DNA from: Streptomyces sp. Y2F8-2
Lineage (GTDB): Bacteria; Actinomycetota; Actinomycetes; Streptomycetales; Streptomycetaceae
DNA: 64,000 nt
NCBI RefSeq assembly: GCF_014905555.1
Contig: NZ_BNGS01000001.1
Coordinates: 62,001-126,000, forward strand
Direction: 5' to 3'
In this document: positions 19,990-28,210 of the stretch, piece after piece
Layout: every line of letters starts with the position of its first letter
Numbering within the stretch: position 1 is the first letter of the stretch
The notes under the pieces: model-generated
What the model saw: the letters and a program-made list of their open reading frames with translations, nothing else
Databases searched by the model: none
What the model was told of the DNA's origin: nothing
Made by a program: the position numbers and the translations under genes

Positions 19990-21300
19990 ATGACCGTCGC
20001 CTGCAGTCCCCCCGTGCCGGCGCCCGAGGACGCCGCCCGCCCCAGGGAACGGGCGCGGGGCGCGTTGCTCGGCCTCGCCGTCGGGGACGCGCTGGGGGCG
20101 CCCGCCGAGAACCTGAAGCCGTCCGAGATCCGGGCCCGCTGGGGTCGCATCACGGGGTTCGTCACCGAGGAGCCGTGCGGCACGGACGACACCGAGTACG
20201 CCATCTTCTCGGGGCTGCTGCTGGCCCGGCACGGCTCGGCGCTCACCGTGGCGCATGTGGAGGCGGCCTGGCACGAGTGGATCGCGGACCGGGACGAGGG
20301 GCCGTTCCGGGGGGCGGGCTTCAGCGAGCGCGGGACACTGGAGAACCTGCGCCGGGGCCTTGCCGCCCCCCTCTCCGCGCAGCACCGGCACGCCTGGAGC
20401 GACGGGCTCGCCATGCGTGCGGCGCCCTTCGGGGTGTTCGCCGCGGGCCGCCCGGCCGAGGCGGCGCGGCTGGTGGCGATCGACGGCTCGGTGAGCCATG
20501 AGGGCGAGGGCATCCACGGCGGCCGGGCGGTCGCGGCCGGCGTCGCGGCGGCGATGACCGGAGCGTCGACCAGCGCCGTGGTGGCCTCGGCCCTCGCGGC
20601 CGTCCCCGAGGACTCGTGGACCGCCCGCTCGCTGCGCCGCGCGGTCGCCGTGGCCCACCTGGGCGCCCGCGCGGTCCGCTCCGCCGTGGCGATCGACGGC
20701 TACCCCTGGACGGACCTCGCGCCAGAGGCGGTCGCCCTGGCGTTCGGCGCGTACGTGGCGGCAGGCGGCGACTTCCGGGAGTCGGTGCTCGCCGCGGTCA
20801 ACATGGGCCGCGACGCCGACACCACGGCGGCGGTCGCGGGCGCCCTGGCGGGCGCGTCCCGCGGGATCGCGGCGATCCCCCGAGAGTGGGCGGCGGCGAT
20901 CGGCCCGGCACGCGGCCGCTGCCTGCCGTCCGTGCGGGGGCACCACGTCCTGGACGTGGCCGATCTGCTGACGCCGGGGGACGGGGGGCAGTGGGCCGCC
21001 GGAGTCCGCGGGGAGAGGGCCGCTCAGGCCCGCGGGGCCGGGGGAGCGCGGGTCCCGGAGAGGGGGCCGGGCGTGCGGGGCGGCGGAGCCGTGCGGCTCG
21101 ACGACCAGAGACCCGAACGCCAAGACGGCCACGAACACCTGCGGCTCGACGACCAGGGAGCCGAACGCCAAGACGGCCACAAACGCCCGCGGCTCGACGA
21201 CCAGAGACCCGAACGCCGCGACGGCGAGGAAGACGTACGGCGTGACGTACGTGCGCCACTCGGTGCGGTGCCGTACGACCGGACGCAGGGGAAGCCGTGA
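19990..21300 (+). CDS. ADP-ribosylglycohydrolase-family protein 1 (DraG fold) with repeat tail
   Basis: 436 residues; ATG with GAGAGGAGAGG close upstream. The all-helical DraG core (about 20-330) starts with RGALLGLAVGDALGAPAE. Metal ligands look intact: TDDT at residues 65-68 and GRDADT with Asp275 and Asp277. The family removes ADP-ribose from proteins or cleaves related ribosides using two Mg2+ or Mn2+ ions. The last 100 residues are a polar tail with three 16-residue repeats (RLDDQxxERQDGH-like), unlike other family members. It is the first of six coupled genes; the GTG of the next gene overlaps its stop. The substrate is unknown. Confidence 0.85.
   Translation: MTVACSPPVPAPEDAARPRERARGALLGLAVGDALGAPAENLKPSEIRARWGRITGFVTEEPCGTDDTEYAIFSGLLLARHGSALTVAHVEAAWHEWIADRDEGPFRGAGFSERGTLENLRRGLAAPLSAQHRHAWSDGLAMRAAPFGVFAAGRPAEAARLVAIDGSVSHEGEGIHGGRAVAAGVAAAMTGASTSAVVASALAAVPEDSWTARSLRRAVAVAHLGARAVRSAVAIDGYPWTDLAPEAVALAFGAYVAAGGDFRESVLAAVNMGRDADTTAAVAGALAGASRGIAAIPREWAAAIGPARGRCLPSVRGHHVLDVADLLTPGDGGQWAAGVRGERAAQARGAGGARVPERGPGVRGGGAVRLDDQRPERQDGHEHLRLDDQGAERQDGHKRPRLDDQRPERRDGEEDVRRDVRAPLGAVPYDRTQGKP
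21094..21237 (+). repeat. Three 48-bp tandem repeats in the DraG 1 tail
   Basis: Units at 21094-21141, 21142-21189 and 21190-21237 begin CGGCTCGACGACCAG and agree at most positions; the third diverges at its end. Each encodes 16 residues, so the frame is kept. The opposite strand also stays open and would read as hydrophobic repeats, a by-product of the sequence. Confidence 0.9.
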
Positions 21301-22418
21301 GCGGGCCTCGACGGATCGAGGGTCTGCTGCTCGGGCTCGCCGTCGGTGATGCCGCCGGGTGGCCCGCCGCCCGGCACCGGGCCGCACGGATGCCCGAGTG
21401 GACCCGGCGGCTGACCAGGGAACTCGACACCTTCGCCGAGGAGAACGCGACCACCACCCTGCCGGTGCCGATCGCCCTCAACCAGTCGCCGCAGCCGTTG
21501 CGGCTCGGGCCGTCGGACGACGCGGAGTGGGCGGCCTTCACGGCCGAGGCCCTGCTGCGCGCCAAGGATGCCGACGCGCTCGGCGGCGTCGACCGGCAGT
21601 GCGGACTACGAGCCGCCCTCGACCGGACCTGGAACGCCCTCGCCACCGAGGTCGCCGCCGCGGCCGACCGCACCCCCGAGGCCGAGACGGCCCTCATGCC
21701 GTTGCGCGCCCGGATCTCCGTCCGCGCGGGCCTCGGCAACCTCGCCACCGGGCTGCGCCCGCCCGCCACCGGGCACGACAACCCGCACTACTTCGACGAC
21801 GCTGCCTGCGTACGGGCCTGCGTGCTCGCCGTGGCCCACCCGGGCGAGCCCGAAGTCGCCGCCGAGCTCGCCGAGTTCGACGCCCGCTACACCCAGGACG
21901 GCGACGGGGTGCACGGCGCCCGCGCCATGGCCGCGGCCCTCTCGCTCGCCCTGGCCGGGGAGGCGCTCGACAACTGTGTGAGGGCCGCGCTGGCCGAACT
22001 CCCCGAGTCCACCGAGATCGGCCGCAACGCCCGGCACGCCCTGAAACTGGCCCACGACGGCGAGGGCGCCTTCCGCGTCGTCCCCCTGCTGGAACATCAG
22101 ATCGTCGACCACGTCTACAGCTACGGCGTCGCGGCCGCGGAGACCGTCCCGGTCGCCCTCGCCCTCGCGACGGCAGCCCAGGGGCGCATCGCGGAGGCGG
22201 TGCCCGCCGCCGCCTGCCTGTCGCGGGTGGCCGACTCCGCTCCGGCCCTCGCGGGCGCACTCACAGGAGCCCTCGGCGGCGGCGCGGCGATCCCGTCCCC
22301 CTGGCGCGACGCCTGCCGCACCCTCGCGGGCTGTGCACTGCCCCACCTGACCGGCACGGACCTCGTACACCTCGCCGAACTCCTGGAGACGACGGAACTG
22401 GCCACTGTCGGTGAATGA
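21297..22418 (+). CDS. ADP-ribosylglycohydrolase-family protein 2, probably non-catalytic
   Basis: 373 residues, GTG overlapping the previous stop. It begins IEGLLLGLAVGDAAGWPAARH, a clear DraG opening. The metal sites are altered: the TDDT motif is SDDA (Asp74/Asp75 kept, Thr lost) and the distal GRDADT motif is SRVADS, so its first Asp is replaced by Val. ARYTQDGDGVHGARAMAAALSLALAG in the middle is kept. Inference: a degenerate paralogue that may act as a structural or regulatory partner to the intact copies, or with a changed metal requirement. Confidence 0.8.
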   Translation: MSGPRRIEGLLLGLAVGDAAGWPAARHRAARMPEWTRRLTRELDTFAEENATTTLPVPIALNQSPQPLRLGPSDDAEWAAFTAEALLRAKDADALGGVDRQCGLRAALDRTWNALATEVAAAADRTPEAETALMPLRARISVRAGLGNLATGLRPPATGHDNPHYFDDAACVRACVLAVAHPGEPEVAAELAEFDARYTQDGDGVHGARAMAAALSLALAGEALDNCVRAALAELPESTEIGRNARHALKLAHDGEGAFRVVPLLEHQIVDHVYSYGVAAAETVPVALALATAAQGRIAEAVPAAACLSRVADSAPALAGALTGALGGGAAIPSPWRDACRTLAGCALPHLTGTDLVHLAELLETTELATVGE

Positions 22419-23580
22419 TTCGGGCATGACGCCCATTCCTGACGAGTCGGTCCCCCTGGACGAACGCATCACCGGCGCCCTGGTCGGCGCAGCCGTCGGC
22501 GACGCCCTCGGCGGTCCCGTCGAGGGCCACTCCCCCGAGCAGATCGTCGAACGGCACGGCGGCCGGGTGCACGGGATCGTCGGACCCTGGCACGGCGACG
22601 CCTGGCGCACGGCCCGCCCCGTCGCCCCGTACCACAAGGGCGACGGCCACGTCACCGACGACACGTTGATGACGCACGCGCTGGTACGGGTGTACGCGGC
22701 CGTCCGCGACCACCTCGACGCGTACGCGATCGCGGAGCACCTGGTCCCGGACCTGATGTCGAACCCGCGCTGGATCCCGGAGCTGGAGGCGGAGGCACTC
22801 CCGCTGCACCGCGTCTTCCTGGCCGAGAAGTGGCTCGTGACACGGCTTCACTACGCCCATGCGGACCCGCGGGAGGCAGGCGTCGGCAACATCGTCAACT
22901 GCGGTGCCGCGATGTACACGGCGCCGGTCGGCCTGGTCAACGCGGCCAACCCCGAGGGCGCGTACGCGGAGGCCCTGGACCTGGCGGGCGCGCACCAGTC
23001 CTCGTACGGCAGGGAGGCGGCCGGGGTACTCGCGGCGGCGGTGGCGGCGGCCTGCGCACCGGGCGCGACACCGGACTCGGTCGTGGCGGCGTGCCTGTCG
23101 CTGGCGAAGGACGGGACGCGCGCCGCGATCGAGACGGTCTGCGACGCCGCCTCCCGCTACCCGGACTTCGAGTCGGCGCTCCGTCCGCTGCGGGAGGCGG
23201 TGGCGCCGTACGACACCGTCGGCCCCGACTACCGCGCCCCGTCCCTGGGCGCCCGCCGACCGTCCCGGCTGCACGCGATCGAGGAACTCCCGGTGGCGCT
23301 CGGCATGGTGGTCGTGGCGCGCGGCGACTACCGGCACGCGGTGCTCGGTTCGGTGAACTACGGCCGGGACTGCGACTCCATCGCCACGATGGCGGGCGCG
23401 ATCACGGGCGCGCTGGGCTCACAGGTCCCGTCCGACTGGGCGAAGGCGGTCGCGGAGGCGAGCCGCCTCGACCTGCACGCCCCGGCCCGGACGCTCACGG
23501 AGGTCACCCGGGAGATCTTCGCCCGGGACGTGCGCCGCCGCCGGTCCCACGAAGCGGCCTTCGCCGCGCTGGGAGGCTGA
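22411..23580 (+). CDS. ADP-ribosylglycohydrolase-family protein 3
   Basis: 389 residues from GTG at 22411, overlapping the previous stop by 8 bp; ATG at 22426 is an alternative. Core motifs are complete: TGALVGAAVGDALGGPVEGHSPEQIVERHGG at the start, VTDDTLM with Asp83/Asp84/Thr85, GVGNIVNCGAAMY, and GRDCDS near 317-322. The loop VNYGRDCDSIATMAGAITGA is a textbook second metal site. This copy looks most like ordinary bacterial ADP-ribosylglycohydrolases that act on free ribosides. The next gene starts one base after its stop. Confidence 0.88.
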   Translation: MNDSGMTPIPDESVPLDERITGALVGAAVGDALGGPVEGHSPEQIVERHGGRVHGIVGPWHGDAWRTARPVAPYHKGDGHVTDDTLMTHALVRVYAAVRDHLDAYAIAEHLVPDLMSNPRWIPELEAEALPLHRVFLAEKWLVTRLHYAHADPREAGVGNIVNCGAAMYTAPVGLVNAANPEGAYAEALDLAGAHQSSYGREAAGVLAAAVAAACAPGATPDSVVAACLSLAKDGTRAAIETVCDAASRYPDFESALRPLREAVAPYDTVGPDYRAPSLGARRPSRLHAIEELPVALGMVVVARGDYRHAVLGSVNYGRDCDSIATMAGAITGALGSQVPSDWAKAVAEASRLDLHAPARTLTEVTREIFARDVRRRRSHEAAFAALGG

Positions 23581-23581
23581 G

Positions 23582-25033
23582 GTGCTCCGACTGACCTGGG
23601 TCCAGCCCGAGGACCTCCTCGGCCATGAACTCCGCCAGGCGGAGCAGGACGGACGGGAGCCGTCGGCGATCGCGGCGAGGTGGAGGGCGGCGGGCGGCCC
23701 ACCTGCGCCCCTGACCGCCGGCGCGTCACCGGTTACGGCGTCCCCGTACCTGCGCCTGCTCGCAAAGGACTTGCTGGACGAACTGGCCGACCTGCCGAGC
23801 AGCTTGGCGGAACACGAGCCGACGGACCTGGCCCGGATCAGGGCGCTGTGCCGGAACTGGCCTGCTCGAACTGCGGGCAGTCGTGCCGCTGGGATGGCAC
23901 CGGTGGAAGCTGGGGGAACCCCCTCTGGGGCAGGCACCCCGCAAGCGCAGGCGGGCGAAACCCACCCCCGAGCAATCCCCACCGAGGCGCACCTCGAAGC
24001 CGCCTGGCTGGGACGAGCCGCCGGCTGCCTCCTCGGCAAACCGGTCGAAAAGCTCCCCCTGGACGGCATCCGCCGACTCGCCGAAGCCACCGGCAACTGG
24101 CCGTTGCACACCTGGTTCACGGCCCGCGGGCTACCCGCAGACCTGGCCGAGCAGTACCCGTGGAACCGTCGCTCCGCAAAGAACTCCCTCGCCGAGAACA
24201 TCGACGGCATGCCCGAGGACGACGACCTCAACTACCCCCTGCTGAACCTGCTGTTGCTCGGCCGCCACGGCAAGCACTTCACCACCACCGACGTCGCCCG
24301 GCTCTGGCTCGACGAACTCCCCGCCGCCCGCACCTTCACCGCAGAACGCGTCGCCTACCGCAACCTCCTGTCCGGCATCGAACCCCCACGCACCGCCCGC
24401 CACCGCAACCCCTTCCGCGAATGGATCGGCGCCCTCATCCGTGCCGACGTGCACGGCTGGACCAACCCCGGCGACCCGGCCGCCGCGGCCGAACAGGCCC
24501 ACTGCGACGCCACCCTCACCCACACCGGGAACGGCGTCTACGCGGCGATGTTCACCGCGGCCGCCATCGCCGAGGCGGCCACCGGCGCCCACGACGTCCA
24601 CCACTGCCTGCGCACCGGCCTCACCGTCGTCCCGCCCGCCTCCCGCCTCGCACGCGCGGTCCGCCACGCGATCCGACTGGCCGAATCCACCCCCGACTTC
24701 GACGCGGTGGTCGACGAACTGCACGCCGCCCACCGCGGCTACCACTGGGTCCACGCCATCCCCAACACCGCCCTGATCGCCGCCGCCCTCACCCACGCCG
24801 ACGGCGAGTTCACCGGATCCATCTGCCGTGCGGTGTCCGGAGGGTGGGACACCGATTCGAACGGCGCGACGGCCGGCAGCATCGCCGGACTGCTGGCCGG
24901 ACATCCCACCGCGCTCCCCGACCGCTGGACCACTCCCCTCAAGAACCGGCTCGCCACGTCCGTCGGCGACTTCAACGGCATCGGCTTCGATGCCCTCGCC
25001 CACCTCACCCACCGGGAGGCCCACCGCTCATGA
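23582..25033 (+). CDS. ADP-ribosylglycohydrolase-family protein 4 with N-terminal extension
   Basis: 483 residues; GTG one base after the previous stop. Residues 1 to about 135 form an extension (LRLTWVQPEDLLGHELRQAEQDG, then a Gly/Pro/Ala-rich linker around 100-130). The DraG core follows: EAAWLGRAAGCLLGKPVEKL, EDDDLNYPLL near 213, HTGNGVYAAM and GWDTDSNGATAGSIAG near 420. Metal ligands are therefore present, in the divergent EDDD/DTDS form. The linker DNA carries a small palindromic repeat (23911-23925). The stop overlaps the start of the CoA-transferase gene. Confidence 0.85.
   Translation: MLRLTWVQPEDLLGHELRQAEQDGREPSAIAARWRAAGGPPAPLTAGASPVTASPYLRLLAKDLLDELADLPSSLAEHEPTDLARIRALCRNWPARTAGSRAAGMAPVEAGGTPSGAGTPQAQAGETHPRAIPTEAHLEAAWLGRAAGCLLGKPVEKLPLDGIRRLAEATGNWPLHTWFTARGLPADLAEQYPWNRRSAKNSLAENIDGMPEDDDLNYPLLNLLLLGRHGKHFTTTDVARLWLDELPAARTFTAERVAYRNLLSGIEPPRTARHRNPFREWIGALIRADVHGWTNPGDPAAAAEQAHCDATLTHTGNGVYAAMFTAAAIAEAATGAHDVHHCLRTGLTVVPPASRLARAVRHAIRLAESTPDFDAVVDELHAAHRGYHWVHAIPNTALIAAALTHADGEFTGSICRAVSGGWDTDSNGATAGSIAGLLAGHPTALPDRWTTPLKNRLATSVGDFNGIGFDALAHLTHREAHRS
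23911..23925. repeat. Short GGGGG/CCCCC palindrome inside DraG 4 linker
   Basis: TGGGGGAACCCCCTC sits in the region coding for the Gly/Pro-rich linker. It has the same GGGGGAA-CCCCC design as the hairpin at 12502-12521. It may be an inserted palindromic element kept in frame. Confidence 0.45.
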
Positions 25034-26220
25034 CCGCACCTCTCGCCGGCCTCCGCGTGCTCGACCTCGCGACCCTCTTCGCCGGCCCGCTCGCCGCCAC
25101 TCTGCTCGGTGACTTCGGCGCCGAGGTCATCAAGGTCGAGCACCCGGCCCGTCCCGACCCCTCCCGCGGCCACGGCCCGACGAAGCACGGCGTAGGGCTG
25201 TGGTGGAAACTGCTCGGCCGCAACAAGCGCACGATGACACTCGACCTGTCCAAGCCGGGTGGCCGTACGACACTGCTGCGGCTCGCCGAGACCGCCGACG
25301 TGATCGTCGAGAACTTCCGCCCCGGCACCCTGGAGAAGTGGGCCCTGGGCTGGGACGAGCTGTCCGCCGCGAACTCCCGTCTCGTGCTCGCCCGGGTGAC
25401 CGCGTTCGGCCAGTTCGGCCCGTACGCGCACCGCCCCGGCTTCGGCACGCTCGCGGAGGCCATGAGCGGGTTCGCGGCGATCACCGGGGAGCCGGACGGG
25501 CCGCCGACGCTCCCGCCGTTCGGGCTGGCCGACTCGATCGCGGCCCTGGCGACGGCGTACGCGGTGATGACCGCACTGGCGGCCCGGGAACGCACCGGGA
25601 CGGGCCAGGTGGTGGACATGGCGATCATCGAACCGATCCTCACCGTCCTGGGCCCGCAGCCCATCTGGTACGACCAGCTGGGCCACGTCCAGGGGCGCAC
25701 CGGCAACCGCTCCCAGAACAACGCCCCGCGCAACACCTACCGCACCGCGGACGGCGGCTGGGTCGCCGTCTCGGCCTCCGCCACGTCCGTCGCCGAGCGG
25801 GTGATGCGCCTGGTCGGCCGCCCCGAGCTGATCGACGAGCCGTGGTTCGGGACGGGCGAGGAGCGGGCCCGGCACGCGGACGTGCTCGACGAGGCCGTCG
25901 GCGGATGGATCGCCGGCCGCACCCGCGCGGAGGTGCTGAAGGCGTTCGAGGACGCGGAGGCCGCGGTGGCGCCGGTGCAGGACGTGCGCGAGGTGATGAC
26001 CGACCCGCAGTACGCCGCGCTGGGCACGATCGCCACGGTCCCGGACGATCCGGAGCTGGGCCGCCTACGGATGCAGAACGTCCTGTTCCGCCTCTCCGCC
26101 ACGCCCGGCGCGATCCGCTGGGCCGGCCGTCCGCACGGCGCGGACACGCGGGCGGTCCTGAGCGAACTGGGCCTGACGGCTCCCGAGATCGCCGCGCTCG
26201 AGGCGGAGGGTGCGCTATGA
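25030..26220 (+). CDS. CaiB/BaiF (family III) CoA-transferase
   Basis: 396 residues; ATG overlaps the DraG 4 stop. Family III transferases move CoA between carboxylic acids through an aspartyl thioester. Seen: LAGLRVLDLATLFAGPLAATLLGDFGAEVIKVEHP at the N-terminus, RNKRTMTLDLSKPGG, ADVIVENFRPGTLEKWALG, and the catalytic Asp near 169 in PFGLADSIAAL. The following gene encodes a CitE-like lyase, so a CoA-activated di- or hydroxy-acid (malate, citramalate or itaconate type) is a reasonable guess. Why it is coupled to four DraG genes is unclear. Confidence 0.9.
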   Translation: MTAPLAGLRVLDLATLFAGPLAATLLGDFGAEVIKVEHPARPDPSRGHGPTKHGVGLWWKLLGRNKRTMTLDLSKPGGRTTLLRLAETADVIVENFRPGTLEKWALGWDELSAANSRLVLARVTAFGQFGPYAHRPGFGTLAEAMSGFAAITGEPDGPPTLPPFGLADSIAALATAYAVMTALAARERTGTGQVVDMAIIEPILTVLGPQPIWYDQLGHVQGRTGNRSQNNAPRNTYRTADGGWVAVSASATSVAERVMRLVGRPELIDEPWFGTGEERARHADVLDEAVGGWIAGRTRAEVLKAFEDAEAAVAPVQDVREVMTDPQYAALGTIATVPDDPELGRLRMQNVLFRLSATPGAIRWAGRPHGADTRAVLSELGLTAPEIAALEAEGAL

Positions 26221-27044
26221 CCCCTCTCACCCTGCTGTACGCGCCCGGGGACCGCCCGGAGGTGGTGGGCAAGGCGCTCACCTCCGGGGCGGACGTGGTG
26301 CTGGTCGACCTGGAGGACGCGGTCGCCCCGGACCGCAAGGCGTACGCGCGGGCGGCGACGGCGGAACGTCTCGCGCAGCGCCCGCCGGTGCCGGTCCATG
26401 TCCGGGTGAACGCGCTGGACAGCCCCTGGGGCGAGGCGGACCTCACGGCGCTCACGACGCTCGTGGGTCTCACGGGGCTACGCCTGCCGAAGGTGACGTC
26501 GCCCTCGGACGTCGTCCGTGTCGCGCGACGTGCCGTACGGGCGGACGGCACGGTCGTCCCCCTCCACGCCCTTCTGGAGACGGCCCTGGGGGTGGAGCGC
26601 GCGTTCGCGATCGCGTCGGCGCATCCGGCCGTGCGGGGCATCGCGCTGGGCGAGTCGGACCTCCGGGCCGACCTGGGCGTACGGGAGGACGCGGGGCTCG
26701 ACTGGTCGCGGGCGCGGGTGGTGGTGGCGGCCCGGGCCGCCGCGCTGCCGCCGCCGGCCCAGTCGATCTACCCGGACACACGGGACCTGGAGGGCCTCGC
26801 GGCGTCCTGCGCGCACGGCCGCAGCCTGGGCTTCCTGGGCCGGGCGGCGATCCATCCCCGTCAGCTCCCGGTCATCGAACGCGCCTACGCACCGACCCCG
26901 GAGGAGATCACGCGAGCGGAGGAAACCCTCAAGGCCGCCGCCCTGGACCAGGGCGCCCAGGCCCTCCCCGACGGCCGCTTCATCGACACGGCGGTGGTGA
27001 GAGAGGCGTACAGAACCCTGTCGTTGGCCCGCCGGAGGCGTTGA
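26217..27044 (+). CDS. CitE-like (HpcH/HpaI family) CoA-ester lyase
   Basis: 275 residues; ATG overlaps the CoA-transferase stop. TIM-barrel lyases of this family cleave malyl-CoA, citramalyl-CoA or related 3-hydroxyacyl-CoA esters using Mg2+. Seen: LLYAPGDRPEVVGKAL, DVVLVDLEDAVAPDRKAYAR (metal and CoA contact), VPVHVRVNALDSPW, LRLPKVTSP, LHALLETALGVERA and GIALGESDLRADLG with the conserved Glu-x-Asp. It is the last gene of the six-gene operon, followed by a strong terminator. Substrate is inferred only to the level of a short hydroxyacyl-CoA. Confidence 0.88.
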   Translation: MTPLTLLYAPGDRPEVVGKALTSGADVVLVDLEDAVAPDRKAYARAATAERLAQRPPVPVHVRVNALDSPWGEADLTALTTLVGLTGLRLPKVTSPSDVVRVARRAVRADGTVVPLHALLETALGVERAFAIASAHPAVRGIALGESDLRADLGVREDAGLDWSRARVVVAARAAALPPPAQSIYPDTRDLEGLAASCAHGRSLGFLGRAAIHPRQLPVIERAYAPTPEEITRAEETLKAAALDQGAQALPDGRFIDTAVVREAYRTLSLARRRR

Positions 27045-27058
27045 GGACCGCACACGCG

Positions 27059-27093
27059 CCGGGGCGCCGTATCCACTGGATACGGCGCCCCGG
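27059..27093. terminator. Strong bidirectional terminator between citE-like and lgt
   Basis: A perfect 16-bp stem (27059-27074 with 27078-27093) and a 3-nt loop, rich in GC, between convergent genes. No U tract on either side. Confidence 0.88.
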
Positions 27094-27110
27094 CAACGCA
27101 GGAACGTCCC

Positions 27111-28094
27111 TCAGCCCTTCTGGGCCGACTCGGCCTCGTCCTGCGACGTCTTCGCGGTCCCCTCGGCCTCCGCCTGCTCCGCGGCCTTCGGAACCGTCGG
27201 CTTCTCGTCCTCCGGCTCGGGCTCGCCCTTCTGCTCCGGCTCCCCGGAGTCGGCGTCCCCCTCGGCCTCGCCGTCGGCAGCACCCGGCTCGACCTCTGCC
27301 TCCCGGCCCGGCCTGACCCGCGACGACACCACCATGTACGTCACGGCCAGCAGGAACACCAGAATCGCGGTCCAGTCGTTCAGCCTGAGGCCCAGGATGT
27401 GGTGCGCGTCGTCGACCCGCATGTACTCGATCCAGCCGCGGCCCACGCAGTACGCGGCCACGTACAGCGCGAACGCCCGGCCGTGCCCCAGCTTGAAGCG
27501 GCGGTCCGCCCAGATCACCAGGAACCCGACCCCGATGCACCACAGCGACTCGTACAGGAACGTCGGGTGGTAGTAGCCCGGCACCCGCCCGTCCGTGGAG
27601 GAGGTGATGTGCAGCGCCCACGGCAGATCCGTCGGCCGCCCGTACAGCTCCTGGTTGAACCAGTTGCCCCAGCGTCCGATCGCCTGCGCGAAGGCGATCC
27701 CGGGTGCGACGGCGTCGGCGTACGAAGGAAGCGTGATGCCCCGGCGACGGCAGCCGATCCACGCGCCGACCGCACCGAGCGCGATCGCGCCCCAGATGCC
27801 GAGCCCGCCCTGCCAGACCTTGAAGGCGTCCACCCAGTCACGGCCCTCGCTGAAGTACAGCTCGTAGTCCGTGATCACGTGGTAGAGCCGCCCGCCGACC
27901 AGGCCGAACGGCACGGCCCAGACCGCGATGTCGGCCACCGTGCCCGCCCGGCCGCCCCGGGCGATCCAGCGTTTGTTGCCGAGCCACACGGCTACGAAGA
28001 CACCGATGATGATGCAGAACGCGTAGCCGCGCAGCGGAATGGGGCCGAGGTACAGCACTCCGCGCGAGGGGCTGGGAATGTAGGCAAGTTCCAT
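27111..28094 (-). CDS. lgt: Prolipoprotein diacylglyceryl transferase
   Basis: 327 residues. Lgt transfers diacylglycerol from phosphatidylglycerol to the lipobox cysteine of prelipoproteins in the membrane. Seen: N-terminal ELAYIPSPSRGVLYLGPIPLRGYAF, about seven TM segments, VGGRLYHVITDYELYF, GGLGIWGAIALG and the Lgt signature GRWGNWFNQELYG. The last 65 residues form a highly acidic Glu/Ala/Pro tail, common in actinobacteria, that is probably cytoplasmic and disordered. Its position beside the trp genes is typical of Streptomyces. Confidence 0.96.
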   Translation of the reverse strand: MELAYIPSPSRGVLYLGPIPLRGYAFCIIIGVFVAVWLGNKRWIARGGRAGTVADIAVWAVPFGLVGGRLYHVITDYELYFSEGRDWVDAFKVWQGGLGIWGAIALGAVGAWIGCRRRGITLPSYADAVAPGIAFAQAIGRWGNWFNQELYGRPTDLPWALHITSSTDGRVPGYYHPTFLYESLWCIGVGFLVIWADRRFKLGHGRAFALYVAAYCVGRGWIEYMRVDDAHHILGLRLNDWTAILVFLLAVTYMVVSSRVRPGREAEVEPGAADGEAEGDADSGEPEQKGEPEPEDEKPTVPKAAEQAEAEGTAKTSQDEAESAQKG

Positions 28095-28210
28095 GGCAGG
28101 AACGACGCTACCCTGCCGGACACGCAGCGTGGCAACCCACCCGGCTACGGGTCCATAACGTACGACTCCCCCGGCCTATCGGACACCGGGGATCGCGGGC
28201 GCCCACGGCC

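Noticed and set aside
19870..21387. Minus-strand frame opposite DraG 1 with hydrophobic FGSLVVEP repeats
   Set aside because: The repeats are the complement of the 48-bp units. The rest is low-complexity Arg/Pro sequence, whereas the forward strand encodes a standard DraG fold with ribosome site and coupling.
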